Assembly (NCBI GenBank): GCA_004794785.1
Contig: SJOL01004493.1
Coordinates: 100,157-164,156, forward strand
Origin: Opisthorchis felineus
Lineage: Eukaryota; Platyhelminthes; Trematoda; Opisthorchiida; Opisthorchiidae
Length of the DNA: 64,000 bases
Direction of reading: 5' to 3'
The translations under genes and the position numbers were made by a program. The notes under the pieces were generated by a model. It did not search any database, was not told the DNA's origin, and was given only the letters and a program-made list of their open reading frames with translations. Shown piece by piece: positions 1-11,499 of the stretch; position 1 is the stretch's first letter, and each line of letters begins with the position of its first letter.

Positions 1-3000
1 CGGGCAAAAAAGTATATGCTGGCCAACTTTTCAGATGGAAAACTTTATTCCGAATACATCCATACGCTCACAGAATGTGTGAGCATCCCTACATCTGATC
101 ATAGATTTTCTTAAATCCACCTGATTGACCGTCACAGCGGTCGAACAACTCTTAAAAAGTGGTAAACATGGATAAAAGTTCATCATACACATCAACAGGT
201 TATTCGTTACAAACTGAACAACTGGGATTAGGGTATGCGTTGTTAATGGGTCTATGTTTGATTATCCTTATTATTATTGCTATCATTACTATTCTGTTGC
301 ATTCGCCAGCATTGTTTTTTACCGACATGCTGCAAAAACCGTGACCATATGTCCCGCACCGTGTAAAATGGCGTGCCTCAATAAGTCGTGATCTAGTTTC
401 TCCCCAAGTGTAATTAAGCCTTTTGGAGAATCCCATGACTGCTGGCCGAAATGACTGGGAGAATATACACATTCACCCGAGTACCCCACTCATTACTATT
501 CACGTTGTGAATACTTGCCTCTATCAATGTAATTTGTTGTGTTATGCTTACAGAAATTTGCAGATACGTGAGAATAAGCAGAAGACAGCAGATCGTTGTT
601 GGGACGAACAACGTTCGCTCAGCTGCACACATTCTCAAGTCCCTAAAAGTGCGACTCAGCTCTTTCTGGAGGGTCCTTGTTGTTAAGAATTTTTGGTAAG
701 ACTAACTGCTTCGTGTCCAAATCATTAGAACTAGCAAGGTCCGAATTTATCAGCTCTATGAAACACATTTACAAGTACAAGCCGAACAGTCAGACGCAAA
801 AAAAACACGGTTCACAAAATTATTAATGAAACTAATTTCAACTAACGGTTATGCAAAACGTTATATGATACTTGTTACATACCTAAGGGATAATTGTGGG
901 CTTCGCAAACAGAAGCAAAGAAAGAGCCACCTGACCCTCGAGTGTTGGCAAACCGCTTGAAAATCAGGTGCTAGACCCAGCAGGCATGTCAACGATCAAA
1001 TATCAGGTACTCCGTGAGGTTCACTGGCCATTCAGCCAAAACATTCCAACCATGAATCGAAGTCAGCTGGTTGTCTGAATAAGTTAGCAGCTGGTCCGTG
1101 GCGAGGTTCACGTCAGAGACGGTACAACTCCAAAAGAAGGCTATCAACTCATGTTTCCCATTCTTTGGTAACAGATAATGCCAGCATTCTCAATGGCCAC
1201 TAAAATTATGTCAGGACTAATTAGAGTTACTTTTTATCGATAACTGGACAAAGTTAGGTGGCGGTAAAATACTACCTGCTTAGTCATCACACGCCAATTA
1301 TGGCAAGGACAACACTAAGTCTCTTTCCGAAACACGAAAAACGTCCCTATATTTACTGCGACTTTAAGTGACATTATAAGTAGTATTGTGTCCCTCTCAA
1401 TGTCATTCTAAATTAAGCTATCCGATCTCTCAAATTTTCCGTTTGTAAGTGTCTATATACAACTGTCAAGAGGTTCTAAGCACATTTTCGCCAGTATACA
1501 CTCAAGACGTTTCCCTTATTAGGCTTCCATTGTAACCGTGACCAGTTACTTCACAGTTTAGGTGGTTTCTGTGAACACAATCGCACAATGGGTGCATAGA
1601 CGTTAGATTCCTATCTTATTGAGGCCCATTTATCCAGAATTCTTATAGTTCTCAGGATGCATTGTTACTCTAGTGATAAGCGCTTCACGAACTTTCACAA
1701 TTTTGCAGGCATGCATAGGCAACCAAGGTTCACTTAAGGATAGCGGACTGTCGAATCGGGGATGATACGGCTCAATTTTGACTATGGGTGAGCGCTTACC
1801 AGCATAGACTGGCTAAACGTTAGGATATTAGGCAAAGTTTTGCAACCAACAGGCTGAGATGAGCATTCTATTCACTCCAGTAACGGTCTGTCTTCAAATT
1901 ATTCACGTAATTTGTCAGTTCAGTCAATAATTCAGTCAGTCGTCCTTTTATTTATTTATTTGTTTTTTATACTTAGTTATCTGTCTAGTTGTGCTTTCTA
2001 TACTGGGATTTATACAAATAATAACTACCAGTTGGATCAGCTTTTCACCACTTTTTTCAGTTGAGAAGGTGTTAGTCTAGCAGGGCAGCCTCCGAAACTT
2101 GACAAGAAGATGGCACACAGATTCTATTTCTCTACCTGTTTTCTGCAGGTTTCGAGTCCGCCTATATAAAAAGTGATAAAATCCGGATCAAGAGGAGCAG
2201 GTTCTTGCAAATTTGGAAGACTAAAGACTCGTTAATGCTTATTCCTGGCGTTTAGACGTTTTGCGCGCATTTTTCGAGAATTTCAGTAATTAGATAAACC
2301 TGTCGTTGTTAAAAACCACGCCATTTATTTTTATTTCTATTTTATTTCGCAAATAAGCTACTGAAACGAGGGTACCAACCTGGGGTTTTTATTTATAACG
2401 CAGAAAAGAAGTAAGACTCATCAAGTTCTCAATCACCTTGGCCACAATTCACTTACGTTGATGCGTTATCAGCCGTTCGCCTTTTTGGCAAGCACAAAAC
2501 AAGTTGGTATGCCACCTCACAGGTATTTGATTAAATCAAACCCATTTCTTTTTTCGGTCTTCAATAGCTAACTTTAGAAGTTTCCTGTCTTTCGAAAAGT
2601 GATCCACTGGTGCAACACATTCGCTTCAGATATTATCCCTTGAATTCATTGGAATTCATATATGTTCTGACTATAGACCAGTGTAAAACTTGAAACCTTT
2701 TTACAGATGGTGTGATTTACCAGGACAATACATATGGGCGATTATATACCAGTTTAGTTAGTTGGTGAACAAAAGACGACACTGGACGATAGTAAATAGA
2801 ACTGAGTACTGAAGGGCTATCTTAAATTAGCTCTCGAGTTCGATCAAATAGTCATCTGGCCTAACAGTCACGTAGCTTTCGAAAACCGAATGCAAATGAA
2901 ACCACGTTGTAGAAGCAGCAAGGAGGCGATTTTGGCCATTACCTCCATGGTACGGAGAGGCAATATGGAATGTAATCGGGGCAGTAATGCCAGAAACAGG

Positions 3001-3600
3001 TTACTTAGACATTCCTCCCGAAACTTCGACTTGTTTAGCCAAGTGGTCAGCCCATTTGCAATGGTTACAGTTCTTCAACCGCTATAAGTTAGTCTTGTTG
3101 GCACGTTTATTTAGGCTACCAGAAATTTGTATAAAACGGAGTAGTCTCTTTACCACACTTCAGAAAAATCGTGCAGCCAAATCCAAAGCGGTTATGTGCG
3201 TTCACCACACATGAGTGCAGTTTGCCGAAATAAAATCATATCTGAAGGGCAGTCCCCTGAAAATATCAAATGACTGCCTGCACATATGTGCACGAACGTC
3301 TAGTGGGCTTCGTGGATGATCAGGACCCACATAATAACTTGCTGCCCGGAGAATGCAAAAAGAAATCGACTTGGATTTAGAGCGCCACCATCCCACATTG
3401 CTTCCTTCTTTCACCCAATATATTCAAGTTTATCTAAGTTGTAACTGGAACGAAAACGGATTCAATATTTTTATCCATAGAGTTCAGTTAAACCACCGAA
3501 TGTTTCTCAGTTAATATGCATGCGCAATAAAAATAGTATTTCTCATTCCGTACCCTTCTAAGTGATGGATTTTACCGTATTTTCTAAATTCAAAGCAATT
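1..3600. other. No recognisable gene
   Basis: Only short open frames occur on both strands and none resembles a protein family I know. A hydrophobic 61-residue frame near 159-344 and its antisense partner look like chance. Base composition is AT-rich, without tandem arrays or obvious transposon ends. I see nothing to annotate. Confidence 0.5.
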
Positions 3601-3684
3601 TGAATATAACTGCGTGAGAGAACTGAAAAATCGACTTAGTTTCTAAGATTGTACAATCCCAAATGTGCTAAGAGATTTACTGAC

Positions 3685-3822
3685 CTCTTGTCCATATGAT
3701 GCCTCCACAGTTTCGTCATTTTCGGATAGTTTAAAAGCATGTTGGTGACAAAGCTTCAGGCAGCAAAAAACGCAGCAGCAGAAAAAACAATCCGTTAAAA
3801 GGAACATGAACAAAATGGAGCA
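3685..3822 (-). CDS. Diverged cysteine-string exon, CSP paralogue
   Basis: A 138-nt, 46-codon segment is bounded by an AG acceptor (3,824-3,823) and a GTCAGT donor (from 3,684). It has the same length, phase and donor hexamer as exon 5 of the CSP gene at 36,454-36,591. The translation shares the core FLLTxCFFCCC followed by FCC, then an acidic tail that replaces the EEDLEAA of the intact gene. In CSP proteins this segment is palmitoylated and anchors the chaperone to vesicles. Seven cysteines remain here against ten in the intact gene, and the GKCKPK basic motif is lost. There is no stop or frameshift. The preceding J-domain exons are uncertain (4,115-4,235 and 7,255-7,315), and no C-terminal exon was found. 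It is either a fast-evolving paralogue or a pseudogene; the exon homology itself is fairly secure. Confidence 0.65.
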
Positions 3823-4114
3823 CTGTGATAGAACGATCAATGAAAACGTGTGATTAACTTTACTTTCTGCCGTTTGTTTATCCAAAGAGGGTTTGGCACT
3901 TCATGCATTCCTCAAAACGAATGTGTTTGAGGTACAAGTGGCATGCCGGCCACAGTGTGGGAGACTTGAAACATGTAAGAGCTTAAACGCATTTCTTCGT
4001 TCCAACCGGACAATACCCACAGATCTCCGATTTGTCTTATTGCCATGGCAGTCAGTGCGCGTGCTGACGTTGCCCTACCGGGAGTCTACGGTTCAGCGTA
4101 GGAGGGTTACTGAC

Positions 4115-4235
4115 CTTGTTTATCACAAGTATGACATACGGCGTACTGTCAGCACTGATTGGCCATATCGAATACATAGGTAAGATGTCACCAACTGCAG
4201 GTGTGTCCCACATTCTGTACGGCATTTCCGGTGTT
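4115..4235 (-). CDS. Possible J-domain-like exon upstream of the cysteine-string exon
   Basis: This 121-nt open segment has an AG acceptor and a GTCAGT donor and lies 292 nt upstream of the 3,685-3,822 exon on the same strand. Its translation aligns weakly with CSP exon 4. Y, R, P, I and Y fall in register with [16 protein letters not shown], and the end (STPYVILVINK) resembles [12 protein letters not shown]. It is shorter than the 51-codon exon and enters in a different phase, with one nucleotide of a split codon. The similarity could be chance. If real, the J domain is badly degraded. Confidence 0.3.
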
Positions 4236-5105
4236 CTGCAAATCCCTTTGTGAGAGACTGCCTGATGAAACCCGGTGTCAACGCGCTGCCATCGAGAGGT
4301 AGAAGCAGGCGTACACACACCTTGACGCTTACGCCGCTTTTACAGTAGCGACCAACAAGTGATGTAATGACGATGTTGTCCATCAGTGTTGTCTTAGCAA
4401 CGCACGGGGAACACATGCACGTTTATTATTACACCTCCTGGCAAGTTCAACTCAATAAAGTTCGCGTTTGAATGGTGCTAGCAACTAAGGCTGATAGCAT
4501 TTACGTTGTCTGAAACGCTGGAACAATAGTTCCTGGGTGTGAATCAGGCACAAAAGACTACGAAAATTTGGTCAGTGGCAACGTACTCATACAATCCTTA
4601 AGGAAACTGAAAGATAAGTTTATTATATTTTATAATCAAACACGGTGTCCCCGAATTCCAACTAAAAATAGAGGATGGTAACTTTTACATCAACTCGGAA
4701 ATTTCTCCGAATAATCGGAGAGAAACCGATGGCACACCAGAATCCCGTTCCGCTTGCACCAGCGTCAGGCGGGAACTCGCTAGCGCAGTGAGACTCAGGT
4801 GAAGCCCGTGTTCCATTTTCTCGATAGCAGTCACATTATGCCGCTATACCACGTTACCAGCCGTGGACTTCCCACTCACTTGTATGTATCATAAAGATAC
4901 TGATGAAATATTATAGATCTTTTGGACATCTAAGTGTACAAATAGACGAAAATGGGTTGGACACATTTAGACATTTAATGACGGGAGTGATCAGTCTCAC
5001 TTTCCAACCCCAAAACAGCCAATGATTCCCGCCCCGAACGGCTGTTCACTTCAAGCTGCCACTTCCATATTCAATAGTCCAAAAAGCATTTATAGCTGTT
5101 TTCTT

Positions 5106-5375
5106 CATTGAGAAAACTACTCGTAAGGTGGATGAAAACCCTTAGAGAGCCCACGACCGATTTCGTCCTTTTTGTGGCCTATCAGGTGAGCTCAGTCCCC
5201 GAGATTCCGTCAACCTTATGTTCTACGTGAACACCAAATTGTACGCAATTGCAAACTAATTTTGAGTAACGGGAAACCCAAATGAATCTCATCTGGACTT
5301 CTCGTTCTTGATATTATTTAACTAAATGTGCTGCACAGAGACCACCTCACGGTCCAGTTGGTACATTCGAGATAA
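5106..5375 (-). repeat. Hammerhead-bearing dispersed repeat, copy 1
   Basis: A minus-strand copy of the family also seen at 7,785-8,080 and 20,845-21,090. Its 5' part reads ATCTCGAATGTACCAACTGG, followed by GTGCAGCACATT. Its 3' part carries a hammerhead-like core at about 5,140-5,190. Helix I is very good: GAGCTCAC pairs with GTGGGCTC over 8 positions with one G-U. The catalytic box reads CTGATAG instead of CTGATGA, so this copy is probably inactive. GAAA and GGTC are kept. Confidence 0.75.
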
Positions 5376-7254
5376 CATACCAACTGCAGCATTCATCTGA
5401 AGAATATCGTGAACAAGAGACTCACCTGGGATTGACTTGGGTCTCATGTTAGCGGCATTTTCATTTATAAATGAGTGGATTTTGCCAATTAATTGAAGTT
5501 GCCTTTTTCATCCTTTTCTCCAAAGAATATATTTCCCAGTCCAAAGGGCTGCTTGCGCGGCGAGTATGTGACTTCCAAAGGACATAGAGCGGAATGGTAT
5601 TTTGATGCGCGTACTCAAGTCAGCTTTTTCGATTCCTAATGCCTAATTTTATCTACATTTGGTTTTACCGTACATCGCGACCAGTATTTTAACTCTGACA
5701 TTTTTAGCGCACTACCTGCTTGTCGGTCATTCCACGTCTCCCTTTTAATATGGATTCCTACCACGGCCTCACTTCGTGTCCTTCCCCCAACATTCGGCGC
5801 GTTTTGGTCATATTTTTAGCCGCGAATGGATCGGTCGTCAAATCAGGCGGATCTTATCAGGCAGGACAACTGACATACATATCAGTGTTACACTGACGCT
5901 AAATTATGGCTGAAATAGATTAATTCTTGAATTCACCACGCTAGTCTTTATATGTCACAATTATTCGCTGGCTTAAAAAGGGGAGCACAAAAATAGTTAG
6001 GATCGACGCACTGCAAGTCGCTTTTGATCACTTTCCCGACGATGATTTTGTCGTTTTAATTAGATGGATAACTAGGTTGAACTAATTGCTTGCCTTCCTT
6101 ATAGTTCTACTCACTTAGATAACGGTATTCGGCGATTATCCTACGGTTGTACTGGTTCAATTCATTCACGGGGCTTCAAGTTTAGTAGACGTCAGGCACA
6201 TGGCAGTGTCCTAACACATATCAGAAGGTCATTTAAAAAGCAGGAGGTAGTTATGCTTTCGTCACTTTGTTTGGAATGCTAAAGAAACCATGATTTCCGT
6301 TTACCTTCCTGTTCGATTAAGAAAATATTTTGAAGTCTCTTGAAAATGTTTTCTCGGGGAAAGTATCCTGTACGCTCTGGCTCAAACCGGCTGGGCTATA
6401 TTGGTCACCTAAATAACTTGATCTAAACTCTGTCTTAACAAACCAGTCTGATGAATTGTGCATTTGGGAAGGGCTTACTTTGATTCACTTAACGTCCGAT
6501 ACCAACTATCTCCTTCATCAGGATGATTCAGCTTCATGAATATCTCGAATTGCAGCTAACCAGTGGCAAGGCCGTCGCAGATACCGACTCCGTGTTGGTT
6601 CGAGGGACCGTGGACACCCTGCGGACCCAGGTATTTATAGCGCGCTTCACGGTTTTAGCTGAGAATCACAATAATAACGCCCATCTTGACACTGATTTGG
6701 AGAAAAAATGGGGAACAACGTCGGGAACATCTGTTTTGCGCTACAAACGCTTACTCTTTCAACATGCGAGATACTGCATAGTCAGCAACTCCTAAAACTA
6801 GAAAAGTTACTTCACCACTTCCGGCCTAAAATCGAGTGTCTCTACGACCATTGTATGCATCCACATGAACCTTCATCTCTTCCCCTGGATCGTTTCTATA
6901 TTACTGACAGAACCTCTTGCGCAAATACCGCACCGCTTAGCCTTGATCTTGTTTCGTGAGAGACGCCCTCATACAACCAATTTTGGTTAAGTTTGACCGT
7001 TGTTTCATTGCCTGGCACTGTGTAACTGAGTTTGTTCAGTAACCCTACACCCTACGCGCGGAACTTTATTCGGCACCGCAACTTGGGCGGGGTGGTGGGG
7101 GGGCGACGTCACTGACGCCAGGACCATACTTAGGTTGCGATGATACCCTCATTGCTCCTTGGTCCTGCATTCTGACAGTTAATTTCTAACCTCGATTTTT
7201 GTGCCATATCGTTGCTTCTCCACACGTCTGCTTGGAAAGGCACGTAGGACTTAC

Positions 7255-7315
7255 AAGCAAAATATCGTTCAGTGACCGTATGTGGTCTTTTGCCTTGTCT
7301 GGATGGCTGGACGAA
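7255..7315 (-). CDS. Possible HPDK-containing exon fragment
   Basis: A 61-nt segment between a TGCAG acceptor and a GTAAGT donor reads SSSHPDKAKDHIRSLNDILL. HPDK is the catalytic loop of J domains. The corresponding CSP exon 3 is 57 nt, also centres on HPDK and also ends in phase 0. Against it: the residues after HPDK do not match CSP, and its exit phase does not fit the next candidate exon at 4,115-4,235. A four-residue motif arises by chance fairly often in this much DNA. Confidence 0.2.
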
Positions 7316-7784
7316 CTGCATTTGACCTGAATGCGGGGACCCGTTGCGTCATCACGCCACCGTTAGTCCGTACAGTACGCTCTAATTTCATCTCCCGACA
7401 GGTGCATTTTCTAATACACTGAACCTACAGCCTTAATGGGACTGTAGAAAAAACAAATGTTCATGTTTATCTTGAGCTATTCATGGCTGACGAGCACAAT
7501 ATGAGCGCTTCACAACCGCAGTGTGGCATTACTTTACCACTGATTGGAACCAAGTAGTGCCCTCTATTCCAAACCAGCTATTCAAATTTCGGGTTTTCTC
7601 GATTCACCTCAATTATCTGCCAAAATTTCACGAAAATATACGCATCTGTCTTTTTAAACTGCACTACCTTTTGACGGAACATTTTCGAGATCGATCATTT
7701 TATGATGAAGTTGCTTACCAAATCCACCTCTCGAAATGTTTGTGATTGGATAATTCAGGCATTTCTACACTATCTCATTAGAAT

Positions 7785-8080
7785 AGTCTCGAATATCGTA
7801 GCAACTGGAACATGAGGCGGCCTGGTGCAGCACATTCAGTTGCATAGAAACATCACAAACGAGAGATTCAGTTGGATTCTAGGTGAGTCTCTCGCAAAAC
7901 CAAATTGATTTGCAAATGAGCGTATTTCTTGAAAACAGTCTGATTTGGGTTCAATTAGAACATAAGGTTGACGAAAACTCGGGGACTGCGCCTGCCTGAT
8001 GAGCCCCAAAAAGGGCGAAACCGGTCGTGGGCTGTCGAAGAATTTTCAGCAACCTTATGAGTAGTACATTGCGCAGTCTT
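7785..8080 (+). repeat. Hammerhead-bearing dispersed repeat, copy 2
   Basis: A unit of about 300 bp: a 5' segment (CTCGAATATCGTAGCAACTGG), conserved blocks GTGCAGCACATTCAGTTG, ACGAGAGATTCAG, GAGTCTCTCGC and TTTGCAAATGAG, then an intact hammerhead core (separate entry). It has no open frame, so it must move non-autonomously if it moves at all. The inverted copy at 20,845-21,090 shares the same blocks in the same order. The layout recalls schistosome Sm-alpha SINE-like repeats and retrozymes, which also carry type I hammerheads. I see no tRNA-type A/B boxes in it. Which class it belongs to is open. Confidence 0.8.
7961..8058 (+). ncRNA. Type I hammerhead ribozyme
   Basis: All invariant core parts are present in order: CTGATGA (7,996-8,002); helix II GCCC/GGGC with a CAAAAA loop (8,003-8,016); GAAA (8,017-8,020); the self-complementary ACCGGT helix III; and a GTC cleavage triplet with predicted cleavage after C8,026. 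Helix III has no loop, as in hammerheads known to work as dimers. Helix I is extended: the 5' arm (CATAAGGTTGACGAAAA, from 7,961) pairs imperfectly with the 3' arm ending in TTTTCAGCAACCTTATG (to 8,058), about 33 positions in all. Self-cleavage is inferred from the core; activity is untested. Confidence 0.85.
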
Positions 8081-9263
8081 TTGTCCACTTATGTGACCAC
8101 CAACGAATGATCTTCCTTTCACCTAGTCGGGAATCGCAGGCATGACTAGTTACAATCAAGATTCACAGGGCCACCAACCCTGTACTCTGCTTCTCCACCG
8201 TCAATAATGGGAACAGATACGATTCACAGGTTGAAGATGGAACATCTAAACGTGTTCAGGTATGTTTGACATGTAACCGTCGGCTCCTTATAGATGCTCA
8301 CTGTACTTCCGAACCCAAAAGTGTACCAGTGACTGAACGACACCAATTGAAGCATTGTTCAAACAGGGCTTTGCAATGAAAAATAAAAAATCTGGTGCTA
8401 GTTCATGTAGGATGCGTTGACCAAATTGTTGTCAACATTACTTAATTGCATCTGGGGCCTGTTAGTGCTCTGGTGTAAACGTGATTAAATTGTTTATCAG
8501 AAGGTGACAAGCACTAACAAATGTCTGTTTGACCAGAATGATGATGATTACAATGGTTATGTGCACTTGATAAAATTAAACACAATGCAAGAAGGGAATA
8601 AGCCAAAATGTGACCTATCGTCTGAGGACAACTGTTGAGAGTTTCTGAGTGAGGTTCCGGACACGGGACGTGTCTTCTCTGCAGTATGACTGCTACACGT
8701 GTTCCGTAGTTGTTCGTGCAGACTTGTGGAGCTCGGTTGACTTCCTGTCCTGTGTGCATGCCTATTTATTGTGTGCAATATGAAGAGAGGGGTGTCCATT
8801 CGTGTATGATAATTGCACGAACATGGATACAACTTGACCTGATGTGGTTGAAGTTCGTAAGTCTGGCGCATGACGCAGGCGGTAGCCGCGTAAACAAAAT
8901 GGATGGGAAATTGTAGTGTACATGTTGCCGGTTAAGGGTGCAAGTGGGACAGGAATTGTTACGCGATTTGAGTGTTTGTAACACGCAATCTAGTGAGTGA
9001 TCGCTACAGGCCAATCATGAAGTCGAAATTGGTACTAAATTTAGTTATTCTAAATGCAAGGTTAGTTCAGAAATCAATGATAATCCAGTTGTGTTCGTTT
9101 ATATAGCGGTGTATCATAAAGAATAAATCCAAATATAATACCGGCTGGGCAAAACATCAATATTACTTTGATCTGTTTTGGACTTCACTGACGGAAATAT
9201 GGTTGTATACAAAAAGCTCAGCCAAGTAAGGCCTCTCTTTCTTCCTTGATGTAATCCTATTTA

Positions 9264-9300
9264 TAAAGTTGACGAAAACTCTTCGACAGCCTGATAAATC
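9264..9300. repeat. Fragment of the hammerhead repeat arm
   Basis: AAGTTGACGAAAACTCTTCGACAGC resembles the arm sequence on both sides of the ribozyme in the 7.8 kb copy. The catalytic core is missing; only CCTGAT follows before similarity ends. It lies just before a long TA microsatellite. Confidence 0.4.
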
Positions 9301-9350
9301 TTCCGTCATTAGGTAGGCGTTCTCTTTAGTTCTTTCTTGAACACCAAACT

Positions 9351-9351
9351 A

Positions 9352-9401
<50 letters not shown>
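9351..9401. repeat. (TA)n microsatellite
   Basis: About 51 bp of alternating A and T with one C interruption near 9,370. A simple sequence repeat with no sign of function. Confidence 0.95.
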
Positions 9402-9405
<4 letters not shown>

Positions 9406-11140
9406 GGAACAGTCGCTTTCAAACTATGATCTTGTTGACGCGAGAATTAAAGGTGATTCGGGGGTGGTTTCCAAAGCAGGCAACGTCCATTCCGATGCTT
9501 GCCTTGCCTTTTTAACAACTGGGGTATTTCAAAAGGCAGACAAGATTGAGACAGCCTTCTATGGGGTCAAACAAATCTTCCTGATAGGACGACGAGCACC
9601 GAGCTGAAAATGCCTGATTCTGATTGGCCCACAATTTGGTCATCAAGAACATAGCTTCTTCTGGTCCGTAGCGGCTCACAGTACATTAGTCCAATCGACG
9701 TGATATTCAGTTATTTCGAGCGGCCGGACTACATACACCGTCTCCCTAGGGACGCTTTACACCTTTCCGCAATTTAGAGTTGGTTTGTGATAGCTCGGAG
9801 AACCGCTTTCGCCTTTTCAGTCTATCTTCGGAATAGTAAGAATGCTTACCTGAGGTGTGTTCGAGGAACTTCTGGATTTGCTCTCAATCTGCGAGGTATA
9901 TCATGGTTGCCCGATGTCTCCTGCAACGCGATAACTCCAATGGTTTTGACGTAGGGCCACAATCTCATGTGTGAGATCGATTCACTTGACGCATCCCCGC
10001 CTGGTATCTCATTTGTATCGCACACTTGACATAGTATTCCACCCTATGTCCACCGTAGGAGACGTCCACAAAATCCTCGAACCAGCACTTTCTGACATTC
10101 GTGCGACCACTGTGAGATCCCCCTGCCGGCTCCTCCCACTTGACCTTCTCGGTAGCAACGGAACGCTCTGTCTGACCATGGAACTGCGGATTGAAGGGTG
10201 AAAACCACAGGCACAACGTGGTAAGTTGTTATTAGGATTCTTCAAAACGGACTGGAGTTAAATGGCTACAGGTGTCGGACTTCATGGGTGAGGCGTTCGT
10301 TGTGTTACGTGCATTCAGCTAAGTCTTCGGTCTGGCTTCAACTGTAGTGGCTGTTAAATCGCCAGAATAAGGTGATCCGTGAACCTCTTGCCTCCGTACG
10401 GTAAGAAACGGCATCGAGGGATTGATCCAAGAGTTGAGCCACCCCAGTCCAGGCTTAGGAACTCTAGAGTTGTGTATTTGGTGAGATAGCAAGCACCACG
10501 GGGATCCATTGGGCAGTTCGGCGTCCAAGTCAGTTTCGGGTTTCTACCAGATGCATTAAGGAGGCTGCACCTAGTATATTCAACTGATGATCTTCTAATC
10601 ACGTTTCAGAATCAGAAAGGTGAGTGAGGTCAGGGTGTCAGAAATTATATCAAGTTAGAGAGGAACCGGTGTACAAATGCGATGAATTGTCTTCGACAGG
10701 TTGAGTTCATTCTGAATGTGGCAGTAACGGCCTCATTGTTAATGTTTATGCGGGCTTTCAAGTCGTGTCTGCAGCATTCGATTCCAAATGCTAAACTTAT
10801 GGCTCCAGTAAAGACGGTGGCATGAAGTGTGACATTCTTCATAAAGCCAACAGTTTGTGAGTGTTTTCTTTGGATCCATTCGGTATTTGATTGCCTTTTG
10901 GAGGCTGCTTTGCATACAGTGTCAGCCTCACAGGACATGGAATGTTCATTCATTGCAGAATCAGCCTCCATATTGATATGATGCTAGCATCCAGTGGTAG
11001 GCTTAATAAATGTCAGCTCTGGATTCCATCGGGCCTGAATGTTTGAACCCTGGGACGATTGAAGACCAGCCAAACAGATGAAACCCCTGAACTGATCTTA
11101 GGTGACCATGCTGGGCTTGAAGAGCTCAGGTCTTTAGTTT
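9402..11140. other. No secure gene
   Basis: Open frames of 75-108 codons occur on the minus strand at 9,965-10,216, 10,354-10,602 and 10,645-10,971. The last has a hydrophobic stretch and fairly even codon use, but I do not recognise a family and see no confirmed splice sites. Its position just downstream (minus strand) of a gypsy gag relic makes decayed retrotransposon sequence possible, but I found no protease, reverse transcriptase or integrase motif to support that. Confidence 0.35.
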
Positions 11141-11490
11141 TCACACCGGCGCACGTGACGAAAAATTCTTAATGGTAAACGCGAGGTCAATATCACGAAG
11201 GAATTCGGAAGGCGGAAAATTCGCAAACCAATCGTGTTCATCTAACCCAGTTTCCGTAGCAACAGTCGTCAAAGTCGGTCGGAAACATACCTCGATATTT
11301 CTTGAACCAAGTTTCGAAAGCTTTCCTAGACTCATCTTTGAAACTGGATTCACTTCTCGAGCTGGGAGCCGTAGCCATGGGAGGAGGCCAAACCGTTCGT
11401 ACTGCATTAATCGACACATCGTGCATTAACAACTGCGCTTCAACAACTCTCTTCTGAGCTTTTTCGATCTGCTGTTGCTGTTATAACTTT
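11141..11490 (-). pseudogene. Ty3/gypsy gag fragment
   Basis: Read across two minus-strand frames, the translation contains AFETWFKKYRGMFPTDFDD and, after a frameshift near 11,240, DEHDWFANFPPSEFLRDID. This is the pattern of gypsy-family Gag capsids in flatworms: a Trp-Phe-x-x-[FY] block, then a leucine-rich block with EHxxFxNFxxP. A Gln-rich stretch precedes it near 11,470. The fragment is about 350 bp with at least one frameshift. No pol or LTR was found next to it, so it is a dead relic. Confidence 0.55.
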
Positions 11491-11499
11491 GCTTGGAAG

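Noticed and set aside
6522..6629. A 36-codon plus-strand segment between AG and GTATTT that reads LELQLTSGKAVADTD
   Set aside because: Composition is protein-like but it has no homologue I recognise and no neighbouring exon.
10645..10971. A 108-codon minus-strand ORF with a hydrophobic stretch
   Set aside because: No family resemblance; its neighbours are unassigned and a chance frame is as likely as a gene.
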